From: Oidiodendron maius Zn
Taxonomy: Eukaryota > Ascomycota > Leotiomycetes > Myxotrichaceae
DNA length: 64,000 bases
Reading direction: 5' to 3'
NCBI GenBank assembly: GCA_000827325.1
Contig: KN832878.1
Coordinates: forward strand, 1,240,001 to 1,304,000
The translations under genes were made by a program, and so were the position numbers. Below the pieces are notes generated by a model. That model ran no database searches and was not told where the DNA came from. It saw only the letters and a program-made list of their open reading frames with translations. Numbering within the stretch: the stretch's first letter is position 1; each line of letters begins with the position of its first letter. Positions 21,600 through 33,545 of this stretch are shown here, piece after piece.

Positions 21600-22853
21600 A
21601 AGTTATAATTTATGAAGTAAAATTTCCACGATCGCAGATAAATCTTTCGCGCACTCGTTCGGGCCACTTTTATGTCTACTATGCCGGCAGACCGAAGAGT
21701 GCGAGTGGGTAGTTCACGCTGGGAGGTAGCTTCGACGCCAATAGTGCACAGGAGAAGAGAGTGGATAAGAGATAATCATGAGTAGGAGAGCTAAAGATGC
21801 TTGGTCGATCGCATGGCGGTGTGAAATGTAACTGAGCGTTGGAGTTGTATTGCTTACAAATCACATCCGTTCTTACCTTGAACCTCAAGTTGGGTATTGC
21901 CTATCTCTATGATATTGGTATAAGATGAAACTGAATAACTTGTACTACGAGGTGCCAAGCTACAAAATATATAGCCTAAATTCCTATACTAGACTCAATA
22001 TCCAGCACTTTCTGTGGACTAACCCTAATTAGTGAGAGCTACAGTATTTCATTCAGCATTAAGTGACAAAAGTGGTGTACAATATCAAGTTTCTCTATTT
22101 TTTATTATTCGGGACTAAGTATACTCCAGTTATATAACACCTTCTAGTATCCTTGTAATGGCCAAGCCGTTAGTACACATTGGATCGGTATGGCTGGACA
22201 GTAGGGGTTACAAATCATTAAATGTGAGTATAAATCAAATTGCTATATCTAGATGGGCCATTCACAAAATATTGCATTTTCAACCATGCAAAAAGCGTCT
22301 CAGGCTTACTTATAGTACTTATTTAGGTTGGTTGTCAGAAGCAAATAGGAGTATAAGTAGTACCTGATAAGTAGGCTCTTGCAATAGACATATATACCTA
22401 TAAGCCCAGATCATGAGTTGAATACACATTCTATATAATATCCTCTGCTTAGGCTCAATTATTGTCACCTTTAAATTCGTTTTGGGATAACTATCAATAC
22501 TAATTAGCCACCACCTGATATCAGCTTTGTAGCTTTGTTACTATAATCCTACTACATTATGAAAACGCCATATATAAATAAGGAAACTGAAGGAATCTAT
22601 TACTCCAGGGTTCATTGAACAGCTATACAATGATAGAGATTCTGAAGGGAGTCATATAATGGTAAGAGTTTCGGCGGATGATGTCGCTGTCGCCTCCCTC
22701 TCCTGCACCTAGCTTGGCATTGCATACTGCGTAGCGTTAAGTAATTTTCCAAGCTACTCTAGAAAGAGTTTATAATACATAATAAATGCATTAACTTATA
22801 CACTACACTCTTTCTATTGCCATCTTCAGTGGTATTTATGATTCCCACTCTAG
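21600..22853. other. AT-rich intergenic region
   Basis: About 1.25 kb, very AT-rich from 21900 to 22820. It contains the 16-mer GACTAACCCTAATTAG at 22017-22032 (exact match to 10974-10989) and the short inverted-repeat element at 22761-22815. No gene supported. Confidence 0.45.
22761..22815. repeat. Short element bounded by 9-bp inverted repeats, copy B
   Basis: AGAAAGAGT at 22761-22769 and its complement at 22807-22815; same arms as the element at 7624-7696. Confidence 0.35.
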
Positions 22854-24862
22854 TTAGTAAGACAAACAAAGCTCCCCGCTCGAATGATCAATACTCCAAC
22901 GTTCAGAGTCGACACAGATCGAGCACCAAAGTACTCCAAGAGGATCGTACTTTCTCTTAATTCTTACGAGAGCCGGGTAATGATCGCCCCAAAAAGCTTG
23001 CTGGTGGTTCGGCTCGAGCACATCAGCCTCGTTCACGTAGCATCCCATGTCGGGCGCGTGGTCCCTCAGCGCTTTGGTTAGCACATTGGTGTTCAGATTT
23101 TCTGCTCTTCGTTTGTCTGTTTCATTTCGGAATGCGAAATTCCCGCTGACAGCTGTGTAGCCGACCCATGTTAGCCTTGGGGTCACGATCAGAGGCGACT
23201 ATTGAGCGGGAATCTTACTGATGTGTACATAAGACCTTCTCCATGCTGGAGTGACGGATGCGCTATCAACTTTACTGATATCGCGCACTCCCAGTCCACT
23301 GACAAAGTTGCTCTGGACAACATTTGGTTCTATGGACCTGAAGGTAGCCTCGAGTTTTCCGGGATCTTCTAGCGCTTTTCTATCCCACAATCTACTACCC
23401 ATAATAGCATTCACCCCCGCAAACAAACCAGGAGAAGAGCTACCGGTGCCTACAAGGTCGCTAACGTTCAGACCAGGCAGTGTGCTAGCGGAGATTGTTA
23501 CTCCCTCTGTCGCGTTTAATCTTTTGATGATTGGTGTGAGGATTTTATTGAGCACGTCTTCGGTCTGGTTAAGCGCCCAGCCGGTGAAAATAAACGTCAT
23601 CGGCCCTTGTTCCCCTTCACTCGGTATGCTGCCATTACCGCCAAGCGTTAAGGCAGACTGGGGGCCAAAGCTGTAATAGCCAGTAGCATTGATATCAGAG
23701 AGTGCTGGTAGTTGTGTGTGGAGATAAGTTAATGCCGAGTACCAGTTCGAGTTATTGTTCTTCGAAGCTTCTTGTAGAGTAGAATTGAAGCGTAGATCAA
23801 ATGTCGTGACCGGAAACACTGGGAACGCTCGTAATGTGGCAGAAATGAGGATGCCGAAGGTGGAACCACCTCCCTAAAGATTTTCGTTAGCTTTTGGGTC
23901 TGTACCATGAGAGGATTCAAACGTACACCTCTCATCGCCCAGAATAAGTCTTCATTTTGATATTGGTTTGCAATGACAATATCACCGGACGGCGTAGCGA
24001 TTTCCATCTCAAGGACATTATCGACAGCAAGCCCAAACTTTGCAGAGATTGGACTGTGACCACCTCCTGTCAAGTACCCGCCAAGACCTACGCTGGGTTC
24101 AGCACCACCAACAACAATAATTTGATGTTCTTTCGCCACTTCGTAAATCTCTCCCATGCGTTCGCCAGCAGCCACAGTCATCGCTGGCGTTCCTATGGAG
24201 TCGTTGGCTCCGTTCGGACAAAAGGAGGTATGCACATTGATTCCACGGACATGGTGCATCCAAATGGAGAGACCAGGAGATGTGGATCTATATTGAGCAT
24301 AAAATCAGCTCCTGCCATCTTAAATCGGCGATATTCGAAGATACTGTCCTCACCTTCCCAGGTAGTCGTGCCCAGTGTTCTTCACCGCAAGCCTCACCCC
24401 CTCTTTAGCTGCGAACCTCAAAGCTGCGGCCACATGTGTTTCATCCGTGGCATTTACAGTGTAATGCGGAAATGGGCGCACGTCACAGTCTCTGCTCAAG
24501 TTATATGCAGCTGGTGGGAGACAAGCGTCATGCTGCCAGTTGGGCCAGTGGACACTGACTGGATTCTCCGTGTGGAAGTTCGCATCTAGCCAGCTGTTGT
24601 CCACGACGGTACATTTCGACTCGTCGTACGATTCAGGTTGGTTAAGATCACACACAAGAGCTGGTGGTGACGGGGAAAGCAGACGTCCATTCAGCGTTGT
24701 ATTGAGGGTTGTCCAGGCTGAGTTGCTTGGCCAATTAGGGGAATTCGGCACTGTCTTACAGAGCCTGGCATGATTATCAGACTCGGTAGTTGAGGAGGTT
24801 TGTACGGGGAATAGGAAAATAAGGTATATGAGATAGTTGATAACGAAAATCATATTGATCAT
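22854..24862 (-). CDS. Secreted FAD-linked oxidase (BBE / 6-hydroxynicotine oxidase type)
   Basis: Exons complement(22854..23152, 23219..23873, 23927..24287, 24354..24862), all in phase, give 607 residues. Residues 1-23 are hydrophobic and look like a signal peptide. The FAD_binding_4 (PP-loop) domain follows, with VKNTGHDYLGRS carrying the likely flavin-linked His, then VVGGAEPSVGLGGYLTGGGHS and FWAMRG-GGGSTFGI across an exon junction. The C-terminal BBE domain has DMGCYVNEAD and QAFWGDHYPAL...KRKYDP. These enzymes oxidise alcohols or amines, often in secondary metabolism. Potential N-glycosylation sites are many. The terminal exon boundary at 23218/23153 removes an in-frame stop that would otherwise interrupt the gene. 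A minus-strand TATATA lies near 24933-24938. Confidence 0.9.
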
Positions 24863-27436
24863 TTGTAACTTATGAATTGAGAGAGCTGCAGTTTGAGTTC
24901 ACCACAACACTCCGAGCTAAGGGCTTGGTAGATATATAAGAAATTCCATGCTATGTACACCGCCTCCTGATCGTCAGAGAGTAAGTTGTGAGCGGAAGTC
25001 GGATGCTTTATTACTCTCTCTCATACAGCATTTCTATTGGCCATCATACTTGAAACTAACAGCTCTCTTTGTCGTTTAATTAGTTCTTTCGCGGATTTCG
25101 GTTCATAACCCGCCCACTCTTCCTGGAAGTGATGTTCTAAGGGTATTGATTAATACGTAATTGGGCGCCACATTCATACAACTCAGTCTATCCTAAACGA
25201 GTGTTGATGTCTTAGATTTTGTGATTTCAGAGGTCCCAGAAAGCGTTAGCCACTTGGCACAGTCGCGTTTTCAGGCTTGTTCTGGCAGCTGGGGTCGCGT
25301 TATTAAGCTCCCTGCTAGGCTGTGTAAGCGATTCTGTCCTCCGAACCAGCAATCCGAAATACGAAGATCCTGGGCCCTGACTGCCAAGACTGATCAACCT
25401 CAGCTCGATCGGCCAAGGCAGATCGATCGGCAAATTCGGCCTCAGCTTAGGGCGTGTATGATTTATGAAACAGACCTCAGAGCATATGAGCAGTTAAGCA
25501 TACGATTCGAGCTTTCGTCGCCCGGTCGGACTTCCTTCATCTACTTTAATAGCACCACCGCCGTCCACGACCTAATTCCACTTCCCTCAATTCCGAGCAA
25601 CTAGCTCGCCAAAAGGACCACTGCAGCGGATACGGTGTTACAGACCTTGGACCAAGCCCCCAAGCCTTGGAGCACCCAATGAGACTGGGATCTGAAAAAT
25701 TTGACGATGGACAGCCACTCGATAGAAAGTCGAGATCGTAAGTCTAGTCAATACAACTTTGCTAACACTCCAATAGAAGTTGAAGATGTGCTCGGACTAG
25801 GGCTAGATCCGGACGTCGTTGAAGAGGCCAACGGACATACTAACGGCGCTGAGTTCCATGAAATGTCATTAAATTATGTCCTTTTCAAACAATTATTATA
25901 TCATGATTCGGAGGGATTGACGCTGCTTGAAAAGCGTGTGAGAGCCTTCGAGCTGGGCAAAGAGCTGATAGCCTAGAGATGAAACTTTCCGCGCTAGATC
26001 AATCTGGATACGGTTCCACTCAGGAAGCAGGATTGCGCAAGAGGGCAGGAACTTGCGCTGCAGTTGAGCATGTGACGCTTAGGCTGCGTGATAAATAATA
26101 CTGATAATAATGGGTATCTGATTGTAGAATTTTGCCACATCGACCCTTCCTAGCCTGTGCTGCGTTGCAAAACTTTGCAAAGCTGAAAACAAATACCGAG
26201 ACGTGTCTTAACGCAGCACGGAAAACGATCGATCATCTGTACGGGTGATACTGCCACAGACTCTACTTTCGAACATTGTATAATTCTATCGATTCTACTG
26301 ACTAAAATTGGCCGCTTACAAATTTACAGATGGCAAAACTCGACATATATGTTGTGTGTCGGCATGATCCTTGTCTACCTAATCCTACTTAATTATGAGA
26401 AAATTTCGGGCCGAAGAGCTTTGAAAGATGTCGAAAAGCCCACGAGTTTCCTCTAGCAATGGAAGAAGCGAGTGTGGCTCTGTAAAGCGCCGCATTAATG
26501 CATGACGCAATTCAAGTCGCGCAGGCATATCTCTCCCGTTGTCCTGTTCAACGGAAATCGCATGCTACACAGCTTAGTGGTGAACACGATAAAGCTGACG
26601 GTGTTAGTGTAAATGGTGACTCGCTGAATCAGAGCAAGACTTGGCAGAGAACACTGTTCGCCAATGACTTCCTTGGGGTAAGATGCTTTGACATGCTCTG
26701 TACGCTGATATACCCAAGCGTGCTAGCGGACTCCGCAGCACAAAGTACTTATTCTGCTCGGAATGATATGTTTGAGACTTCTGTGCTGATGCCAACCTTG
26801 CGCTTTGAAGTCAACACAATAGCGTACAAGGTGATTTAACCCTGCATGAAAGTTACCTAGAAAAGTCATATTCAACTTTGAGCCTTTGAAATTCTTGCAA
26901 TTCGATCTGGGTCGTCAGCCATACTCCGAGGTTGTCCCCTCGCCCCCCATTCTATTAAGGATGTTTCCTCTAGTAATTATCCCTAGATTAGTGTTTATCG
27001 AACTCCGTTACTGTTTAAAATAGGAATAGCTATTCAAGACTTTGTACATTTTTTTTAGGAGCCAATTAGAACAGTTGCACTCACTAGCATGGCCAATTCG
27101 ACCAGGCGAAGGGACAAACGGGGATGTCGGCTATTGTATGTCCCATCCGTGGCCGTCAATTGGGTCGCTTAAATCTTAAGCGCTGTCGCAGCGGAATGTC
27201 GCCCAGCTGATAACGACAACCTTCCACCTTATCTACTTCCACAAAGCATATCTCAGGCCTGAATAGATCGGTGCCCGCATCCGCTCAATCTACCCCCGCA
27301 ACCTTGCCCAATACCCATCAGATTCTAGTAGGCGCGTCCGTAGCTCATTGCCGTCATCCATCGAACCCGCGTGGCTGGACGTGGGCCACTTCGGGTTAGC
27401 TCTCGGTCCTGCTCTAGCCATCCATGAGACTCGGCA
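24863..27436. other. Intergenic region, 2.6 kb, no supported gene
   Basis: Contains short ORFs only. The best is 25701-25976 on the plus strand (91 codons, acidic, no family), scored too weak to call. A poly-T run sits near 27050. No tRNA or repeat was recognised. Confidence 0.4.
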
Positions 27437-30400
27437 ATGCGTCTCATCGATGTAGACACATTGGAATTGAAGGAGTTCCATGGCGACAATATCCCGCAGT
27501 ACGCCATATTATCGCATACCTGGGGAGCCGTCAAAGAAGAAGTTTCTTTCCACGATTTCGAGACGGGTAAAATTGAGAAATCCAGTAATGGGTTGATGAA
27601 ATTGAAGGGATGCTGTAATCAAGCCAAGAACGATGGTCTCGGATATGCATGGATTGATACCTGCTGTATAGACAAGACTAACTCCGTGGAACTTGGCGAG
27701 GCTATCAATTCTATGTTTCGATGGTATAAGAAAGCTGACATTTGCTACGCCTATCTCTCGGATGTTCCCTCTGGGGATAGTTATTGGGATTCTGGATCCA
27801 AGTTCTTCTCAAGTCGTTGGTTCCGACGGGGATGGACCTTACAAGAACTTCTGGCTCCCCAGGAGCTATGTTTCTACGACCAAACATGGGCCACTATAGG
27901 AACTAAGAGGGAGATATCTGGCGAGATTGAGACGATTACAGGCATTCCTCGGCGGTTCCTAGCTGGCTGGGACTTACATGAGGCAAGTGTAGCCCAACGC
28001 ATGTCCTGGGCCGCGAAACGAGAAACTACAAGAGAGGAAGATATTACGTATTGCCTTCTAGGACTCTTCGATGTAATAATGCCCATGATCTATGGTGAAG
28101 GTGACAAAGCCTTTAGTCGGCTGCAGGAGGCAATAATAAAAAAGACCAGAGATGACTCTATCTTGGCATGGGGCCTTGACCCTGCGGTATCCATGCCGAG
28201 TAAATCAACGGACATCCTCTCCGCGGGAATTTTGGCCAGCGCTCCATCAGACTTCGCGAACTGCGGACGAATTATTCTAAGGAAACAAGATGACATGCAC
28301 GCTAAGCCGTTGGACATTTCTGGTGGCCGTCTCCGGGTTCACCTATCTCTACATGTAACCTCTACTGGTGATACATACGGCTTGCTGAATTGTGGCCCGG
28401 ATCACGATGCAGAACAAGTTGTTGGAATCCCTCTCTACAAGGTCGTATCATCTGATGAGTATCTCAGACCGCAAGGGCGTTATCCAGCCTTACTTTCCAA
28501 GACCGTGTCAAGTATATTAAGCGCGGCCATCCGAATCCAGATGGAGCATCAAAGCAGGACGAGAGAGGCAACGAGTCGGCGATACTGGTTTTATATAGAT
28601 GGATATAAGAAAATTAATCTAAGGCTAATCGATGATTATCCCCCTGACGACTGGAAGAAAGGTAGCGCCATGATTGCAAAGGCAAACGATACCGACGAAA
28701 ATATCACGCGACGATATTTGGCTCGATTCCGCACCCAAAGCGAGGGATCTCAAGACTTCATAGTAGTTCTCGAGGTCGAAATACAGGGATTGCAGATACA
28801 ACCTCGATGCCACGTCATGACGTCGTCTAGAGATACTACGTTAGAGGATTTCTCACAAAGACTAATTTATATGAGGCCAGAAGCGTTTGGAAAGCAGACC
28901 GCTAGCAATGGCAATCTCAACCTCAACGTGATCGTGAAAGAAGACCAAATTACGCAGGAGCCAATGTTCATTGTCGAGCTAGCTCGAGCTTCTAGCTCAA
29001 TGGTGGCCACCGTGGATGCGAGCTTAGAGCTAGAACAAATAGATCTAAAACTCAAATTTGTAAGGCTTTTGCAAGACGAAGATCAGGTCCGACAAGAGAC
29101 GGAGCGATTGGATCAGCAAAGGGAGGGGGAGATGGCAGCCTTAGATCGGCTGAAGGAACGTCTAGCAGGAGTACAAGAAAGCTTGAGAAAGTTAGGCGAG
29201 GAAGAAAAGTTACTGATCAACGGCCTGGAGCAAGGGACTCAACGCGTGGATATACTCACGGATAGGTGTAATGAGGCCAGGCAACAGCAACACAAGTTAT
29301 CGGCAACAGAGTTAGATATACAACAGCGTCTGGATGAGCTGGACACGAACGAAGCTCCCGAGAACTGGCTTGAGATGATCATCAAGACGCAGCTTAATGC
29401 AGGCGAAATTGGCCGCGGAGCCGTGAAGAGTGAATACAATAGCAACGACCAGCTGCCGTTAATGTGGGCTGTACGCAACGGGCACGAAGCTGTAGCGCGG
29501 CTACTGATTGAGAAAGGGGCTGACGTCGAGGGGACGGACATGGCTGGTTGGACACCGCTCGGGGCTGCTATATACAATAAGCAAGAAGCCATGGTGCAGC
29601 TGTTGATCGAGAAAGGCGCCAATATCGAAGCGAAGAACAAGAGTGGATCGACACGGCTTGTTCTTGCTGCAGATAATGGCTATGAGGCAATAGCGCGGCT
29701 AATGGTCGAGAAAGGTGCCAATATCGAGGCAAAAGATAAGGATGGCAGGACACCGCTGCTTCTTGCTGCAAATAACGGGCACGCAGCCATAGTGCAGCTA
29801 CTGATTGAGAAAGGCGCAGACCTCGAGGCAAAGACCAACAATGGCCGGACGCCGATCGCGCTCGCTGCAGATAACGGACACGAGGTCATAGTGTGGCTTC
29901 TGATCGAGAAAGGTGCCGACATCAAGGCGAAGGACGAGGATGGCTGGACGCCGCTCACGCTCACTGTGTTCAGCGGGCACAAGGATATAGTGCGTCTACT
30001 AATTGAGAATGGCGCCGATATCGATGTGAGGTCTAATTATGGGTGGACGCCGCTTGTTCTTGCTACAGATACCGGCCATGAGGCAATAGCGCGGCTACTG
30101 ATCGAGGAAGGTGCCAATATCGAGGCAAAGGATAAGAAGGGCTGGACGCCGCTCGCGACCGCTATATATGCTGGGTATACGGCTATAGTGCAGTTGCTAA
30201 TTGACAAAGGCGCTAATATCGAGGTGAAGACTCCTCAAGGCAGGACACTACTTGACCTTGCTACAGATACTGGGAATAAGACCATAATCGACCTGCTGAT
30301 CATGAAAGGCGCCGGTGTTGAGGCAAACACCGATAACAGCGGGGGGCGGCTGCCGAGCCGCTACAGAGTGTACACGCTCCCTACAGACGACGGAAAGACG

Positions 30401-30466
30401 GTCGTTTCGCCACCGGTGATCGAGAAAAGCAGTAAAAAAGGGTTGCGACAACGTCTTTTTCGTTAG
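27437..30466 (+). CDS. HET / coiled-coil / ankyrin-repeat protein
   Basis: Single-exon gene of 1009 residues. Residues 1-240 form a HET domain of the MRLIDVDT... subclass: AILSHTWG at about 23-30, YAWIDTCCIDK near 70-80, SRWFRRGWTLQELLAP near 125-140, and EEDITYCLLGLFDV near 200. The middle (about 240-530) is unassigned. Residues about 540-640 are a strongly heptad-patterned coiled coil (runs such as RLDQQREGEMAALDRLKERL). From about 670 to 970 there are nine ankyrin repeats of 33 residues, with consensus GWTPL..A...GHEAIV.LLIEKGA.IEAKD. No NACHT or NB-ARC P-loop is present, so this is an NLR-like layout with the NTPase missing or replaced by the coiled coil. Likely role: recognition and cell-death signalling (family inference). 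Confidence 0.92.
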   Translation: MRLIDVDTLELKEFHGDNIPQYAILSHTWGAVKEEVSFHDFETGKIEKSSNGLMKLKGCCNQAKNDGLGYAWIDTCCIDKTNSVELGEAINSMFRWYKKADICYAYLSDVPSGDSYWDSGSKFFSSRWFRRGWTLQELLAPQELCFYDQTWATIGTKREISGEIETITGIPRRFLAGWDLHEASVAQRMSWAAKRETTREEDITYCLLGLFDVIMPMIYGEGDKAFSRLQEAIIKKTRDDSILAWGLDPAVSMPSKSTDILSAGILASAPSDFANCGRIILRKQDDMHAKPLDISGGRLRVHLSLHVTSTGDTYGLLNCGPDHDAEQVVGIPLYKVVSSDEYLRPQGRYPALLSKTVSSILSAAIRIQMEHQSRTREATSRRYWFYIDGYKKINLRLIDDYPPDDWKKGSAMIAKANDTDENITRRYLARFRTQSEGSQDFIVVLEVEIQGLQIQPRCHVMTSSRDTTLEDFSQRLIYMRPEAFGKQTASNGNLNLNVIVKEDQITQEPMFIVELARASSSMVATVDASLELEQIDLKLKFVRLLQDEDQVRQETERLDQQREGEMAALDRLKERLAGVQESLRKLGEEEKLLINGLEQGTQRVDILTDRCNEARQQQHKLSATELDIQQRLDELDTNEAPENWLEMIIKTQLNAGEIGRGAVKSEYNSNDQLPLMWAVRNGHEAVARLLIEKGADVEGTDMAGWTPLGAAIYNKQEAMVQLLIEKGANIEAKNKSGSTRLVLAADNGYEAIARLMVEKGANIEAKDKDGRTPLLLAANNGHAAIVQLLIEKGADLEAKTNNGRTPIALAADNGHEVIVWLLIEKGADIKAKDEDGWTPLTLTVFSGHKDIVRLLIENGADIDVRSNYGWTPLVLATDTGHEAIARLLIEEGANIEAKDKKGWTPLATAIYAGYTAIVQLLIDKGANIEVKTPQGRTLLDLATDTGNKTIIDLLIMKGAGVEANTDNSGGRLPSRYRVYTLPTDDGKTVVSPPVIEKSSKKGLRQRLFR
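29447..30345 (+). repeat. Nine-unit ankyrin repeat array at DNA level
   Basis: About 99-bp units coding for ankyrin repeats. Several neighbouring units share long near-identical stretches (for example CTGATCGAGAAAGG in different units), suggesting recent duplication or recombination inside the array. Confidence 0.7.
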
Positions 30467-33400
30467 CCGCGGAGAAAAGATACCAGGTGCAGCGACTACC
30501 ACTTGCTCGTCGTATTATTGAATTACATATTTTTCCTATTATAACAACATTGGTTCTACTAAATTTCCTTTCTTCTGCTCTACAACGGGTTCTGAGTGAT
30601 GGTGCGAATATGTATTCCTTTCTTGACTCTACTTTTCAGTCGAGAATATTCCGGCATCTTCTATTCACAATTCATGATAGCCCATCAGATATGTGAACCA
30701 TGCCAAAGCTGCCGTTTGGATTGCGGGTACGTCGCCCACTTACTTCCAACGATCAGGAATGCCAATGACATGCTAGCAGCCGCGTACTACCCAATTAGCC
30801 CTACTTGACGTGATAGTTATGAGCCCGGAGTAATGCAACAAGTACCTTGACACCAAATTTACTACACACGATACATCAAATCAAAAGCGACAGCCATGTT
30901 TTGTGGCCCAGATATATACAGCCCTAAGGTGCCTGGACGCTGCTCATAGCTCTACGTACACAGCTCCTATGTATCTTTCTGCTCTTTAATGTGGTTACTG
31001 CTATATTAGATTTGACTTTAAGTTCTTCAAGGGGAGGGCATCGCGGCAATAAATATGAAAGTCCTTAGTTCAAGCCATTTCTCTTCGCCCATGCAAATAT
31101 GGGTTCATACTAGTTCTCTAAAACTAAGTTCTATTAGGATATGCCTTTATCGTTGACCCACACGTTGGTAGCGCTTTCAGAGAATAACAGATGCATGAAC
31201 CGTGGACCTATCGTATTACCCAGTTGTTAGTAGTATGCTAGTTATATCCTTAGCCGGCAAGAAAATGATTCATTAATTATCGGCTGTTATCCTGTTCTCA
31301 TCGTTTTGTTCTACTGCACTACAACCAACAAGGATTGGAAGCCTCGTAGTGCTCGCACGACTCCTCTTCGAGGCATGTCCAGGGTTGAAGCTAAGGGGCC
31401 ACGACTTTCATCCGATGTTTTTTACGCGAACCCTGATTGGTGCAGTTAGCTTTCATCAGTGGTGCGGAGCCGAGAATCATCGAAACCCGAGGGTCGAAGA
31501 TGATGGTGGCCGCCGGGATTCTGTGTAATTATGGCTTTATATTGGGACTGACAGTTTTTTGCTGGTCGGCCTTCAGCAGGAGTGAAACAGCTTCGTGGGC
31601 GCAAAGCTATGGATATTATGGCCCGATTCTGACTTCACATTGGCCAACTCAAGGTTGTATTGCACGGACACATTGTATCGATCTGCCGCCAGGCTTTCAA
31701 TAAGTATAGTCACCAATCTCTCCTTTCAACTGATAAACATATAAAATAGACAAAGTTCATCTAATGCGGACCACAAACCTATCAACGTACCAGATTTGAA
31801 GCACACAGATATCTCTCTTTGTAGATATATGAATACAAGAAGCCGCGCAACTATAGTAGCACCGATAATCGACTTCTCAAATGTCAGAGCAGAGCCTTGA
31901 ATTTTGTAAGGAGGTTTCAGGAATGCAATACTCTTTGTGCTGGACAAGTCTGATATTGTTCGCTCTATTAGTGACGGTCGCCGGAACAGTAAGCTACTCA
32001 CTCTATTTCTTTCTCGCTCTCGCTCCATTTTCCTTTTCATTAGCGGATCTCCCTTTCTATCTATGTTTTTGTTCTCGAGTTTTACGTTCATCTTTCTCGG
32101 AGGTGTATTTACCTCCTTCTAGTCATAAAAGCCCGCTGACGATGGCCATCTGACTCGTTTATCTCGTCCCAGAATTAAGCATGGTCCCCCAACCATTTCT
32201 ACACTCCTTGAGTGTACTGTACTGCGGCCAACTGTCCCATTCCCGATCACCTTGGAGCTAAACCGCAGAAAATGCTCGCAGTAGAGAGCGCTATAAAGAC
32301 TAAAGAGTTGGGATGATACTTGCAAAGGCTCGGGACTTTTGGAGAAAGCGTGGAGAAACTCAGGGCATATTTCGCAATGAAACTGAGACTCGAGCCAAGC
32401 TATAGAGGCGGTGGCTGTGAGACGATTCATTTCGGAGGACGGACTTTCATGCCCCTGAGACTCATCCCGACTCACGACCAGGACGCGTATGATGAGCCAG
32501 TCCATGTGAACAATCTTCATCTTCACTGTCCTCGCAAAGCGCCGTTCCTCATCAACTACGAACGCCATGCCGAACCAAAATGAGTAACGTTACAATATGC
32601 GCCCGAAATAACGACGATAGGAAGCGGGCTTGAGATTAGGGATCGAACTATTTCTCCGAGTGCCTATCGGTGGCCGAGTTTATCCGGATGTTGCGCCGCG
32701 TGTGGCTGTTTCATGGGCATGCCGGCGGCATCCTGTTTAGGACTCCTCGCCCTCTTCACCACGATTTTGGGCCGACGCGACGTTACCACGCGAATTGGCG
32801 GGCGATCTCAGGGGTCAGATCTTAAGTGCTTGCAGAAGGGTGTTCCTTACTCATCGTTGCATCAACCAGATCACTATCTCTTGGCAGCTTCCTAATCGCG
32901 ACTGCACGTTCTGACTCCGGTACTAATGGAAAGATGGTTAGGGGGGCTAGTTTTGGTCGGCAATACTCCCTACTCTATAGCGAGTACCGTTCAGCCTTTT
33001 GGGAAAGAGAGAGTATTCCTTCAGTCGACTTATTGAACTCCCGGTTTTCACTGGCGTTCGATCTGTTCTGCCGAGTTCGGCCAACGCCCACCCGGCAGTA
33101 GGTACTAAGCGTCTTGTCCCCTGACTTTGCTAATTCCAAGGCAGAATTAAATTCAGGAACCACTGAGCTAAGCGTGCATATACCGATAGTCACTGCTCAC
33201 ATGCCCCTATTCAGACGGACGCCATCTTAACAACAGGACCAGGCTCAAGAATGGTGACGTTTCATGCATCCAACCTAAATGTCTTGACTTGGTCTTGCTA
33301 GGGTGGTTGGGGCCGCCACCTGGCCTGCTCATGGTTTGTTCATGGTCGGCAGATTGGGTTGCAGTTTGGGAAACATCCACTGGTCCGCCGGATCATGATT

Positions 33401-33545
33401 GAAGTATAAAGCCCGTATCATTTCGTTGTTAATATTAGAGAAACAAGTCAAACACTCTACTAACCACCGTTTACAGGTAGCTAGATCTTGCACTATTCTT
33501 CATTGTACATATATTTACATAGGCATACTCACTGTCCTTGAAGCT
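30467..33545. other. Intergenic region, 3.1 kb
   Basis: No gene I can support. A minus-strand ORF at 32119-32568 (149 codons) and a plus ORF at 31437-31703 lack family resemblance. A TATAAAG at 33405-33411 belongs to the chitinase promoter. Confidence 0.4.
33405..33411 (+). promoter_or_regulatory. TATA box of the chitinase gene
   Basis: TATAAAG, about 135 bp upstream of the ATG at 33546. Confidence 0.5.

Noticed and set aside
22854-23220. In-frame stop in the BBE-type oxidase as evidence of a pseudogene
   Set aside because: A 66-nt GT-AG intron (23218..23153) with a branch point removes it and restores the family sequence.
25701-25976. 91-codon plus-strand ORF as a gene
   Set aside because: No signal peptide, domain or splice partner; acidic but with no family resemblance. 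Too weak to call without transcripts.
27040-27060. Poly-T run as a terminator or pol III signal
   Set aside because: No tRNA or other pol III gene could be recognised upstream.
29239-29982. Several minus-strand ORFs opposite the ankyrin array
   Set aside because: Shadows of the repeats; they mirror the 99-bp periodicity and have no independent support.
32119-32568. 149-codon minus-strand ORF as a gene
   Set aside because: Isolated, no recognisable domain or promoter, and codon use not clearly coding.
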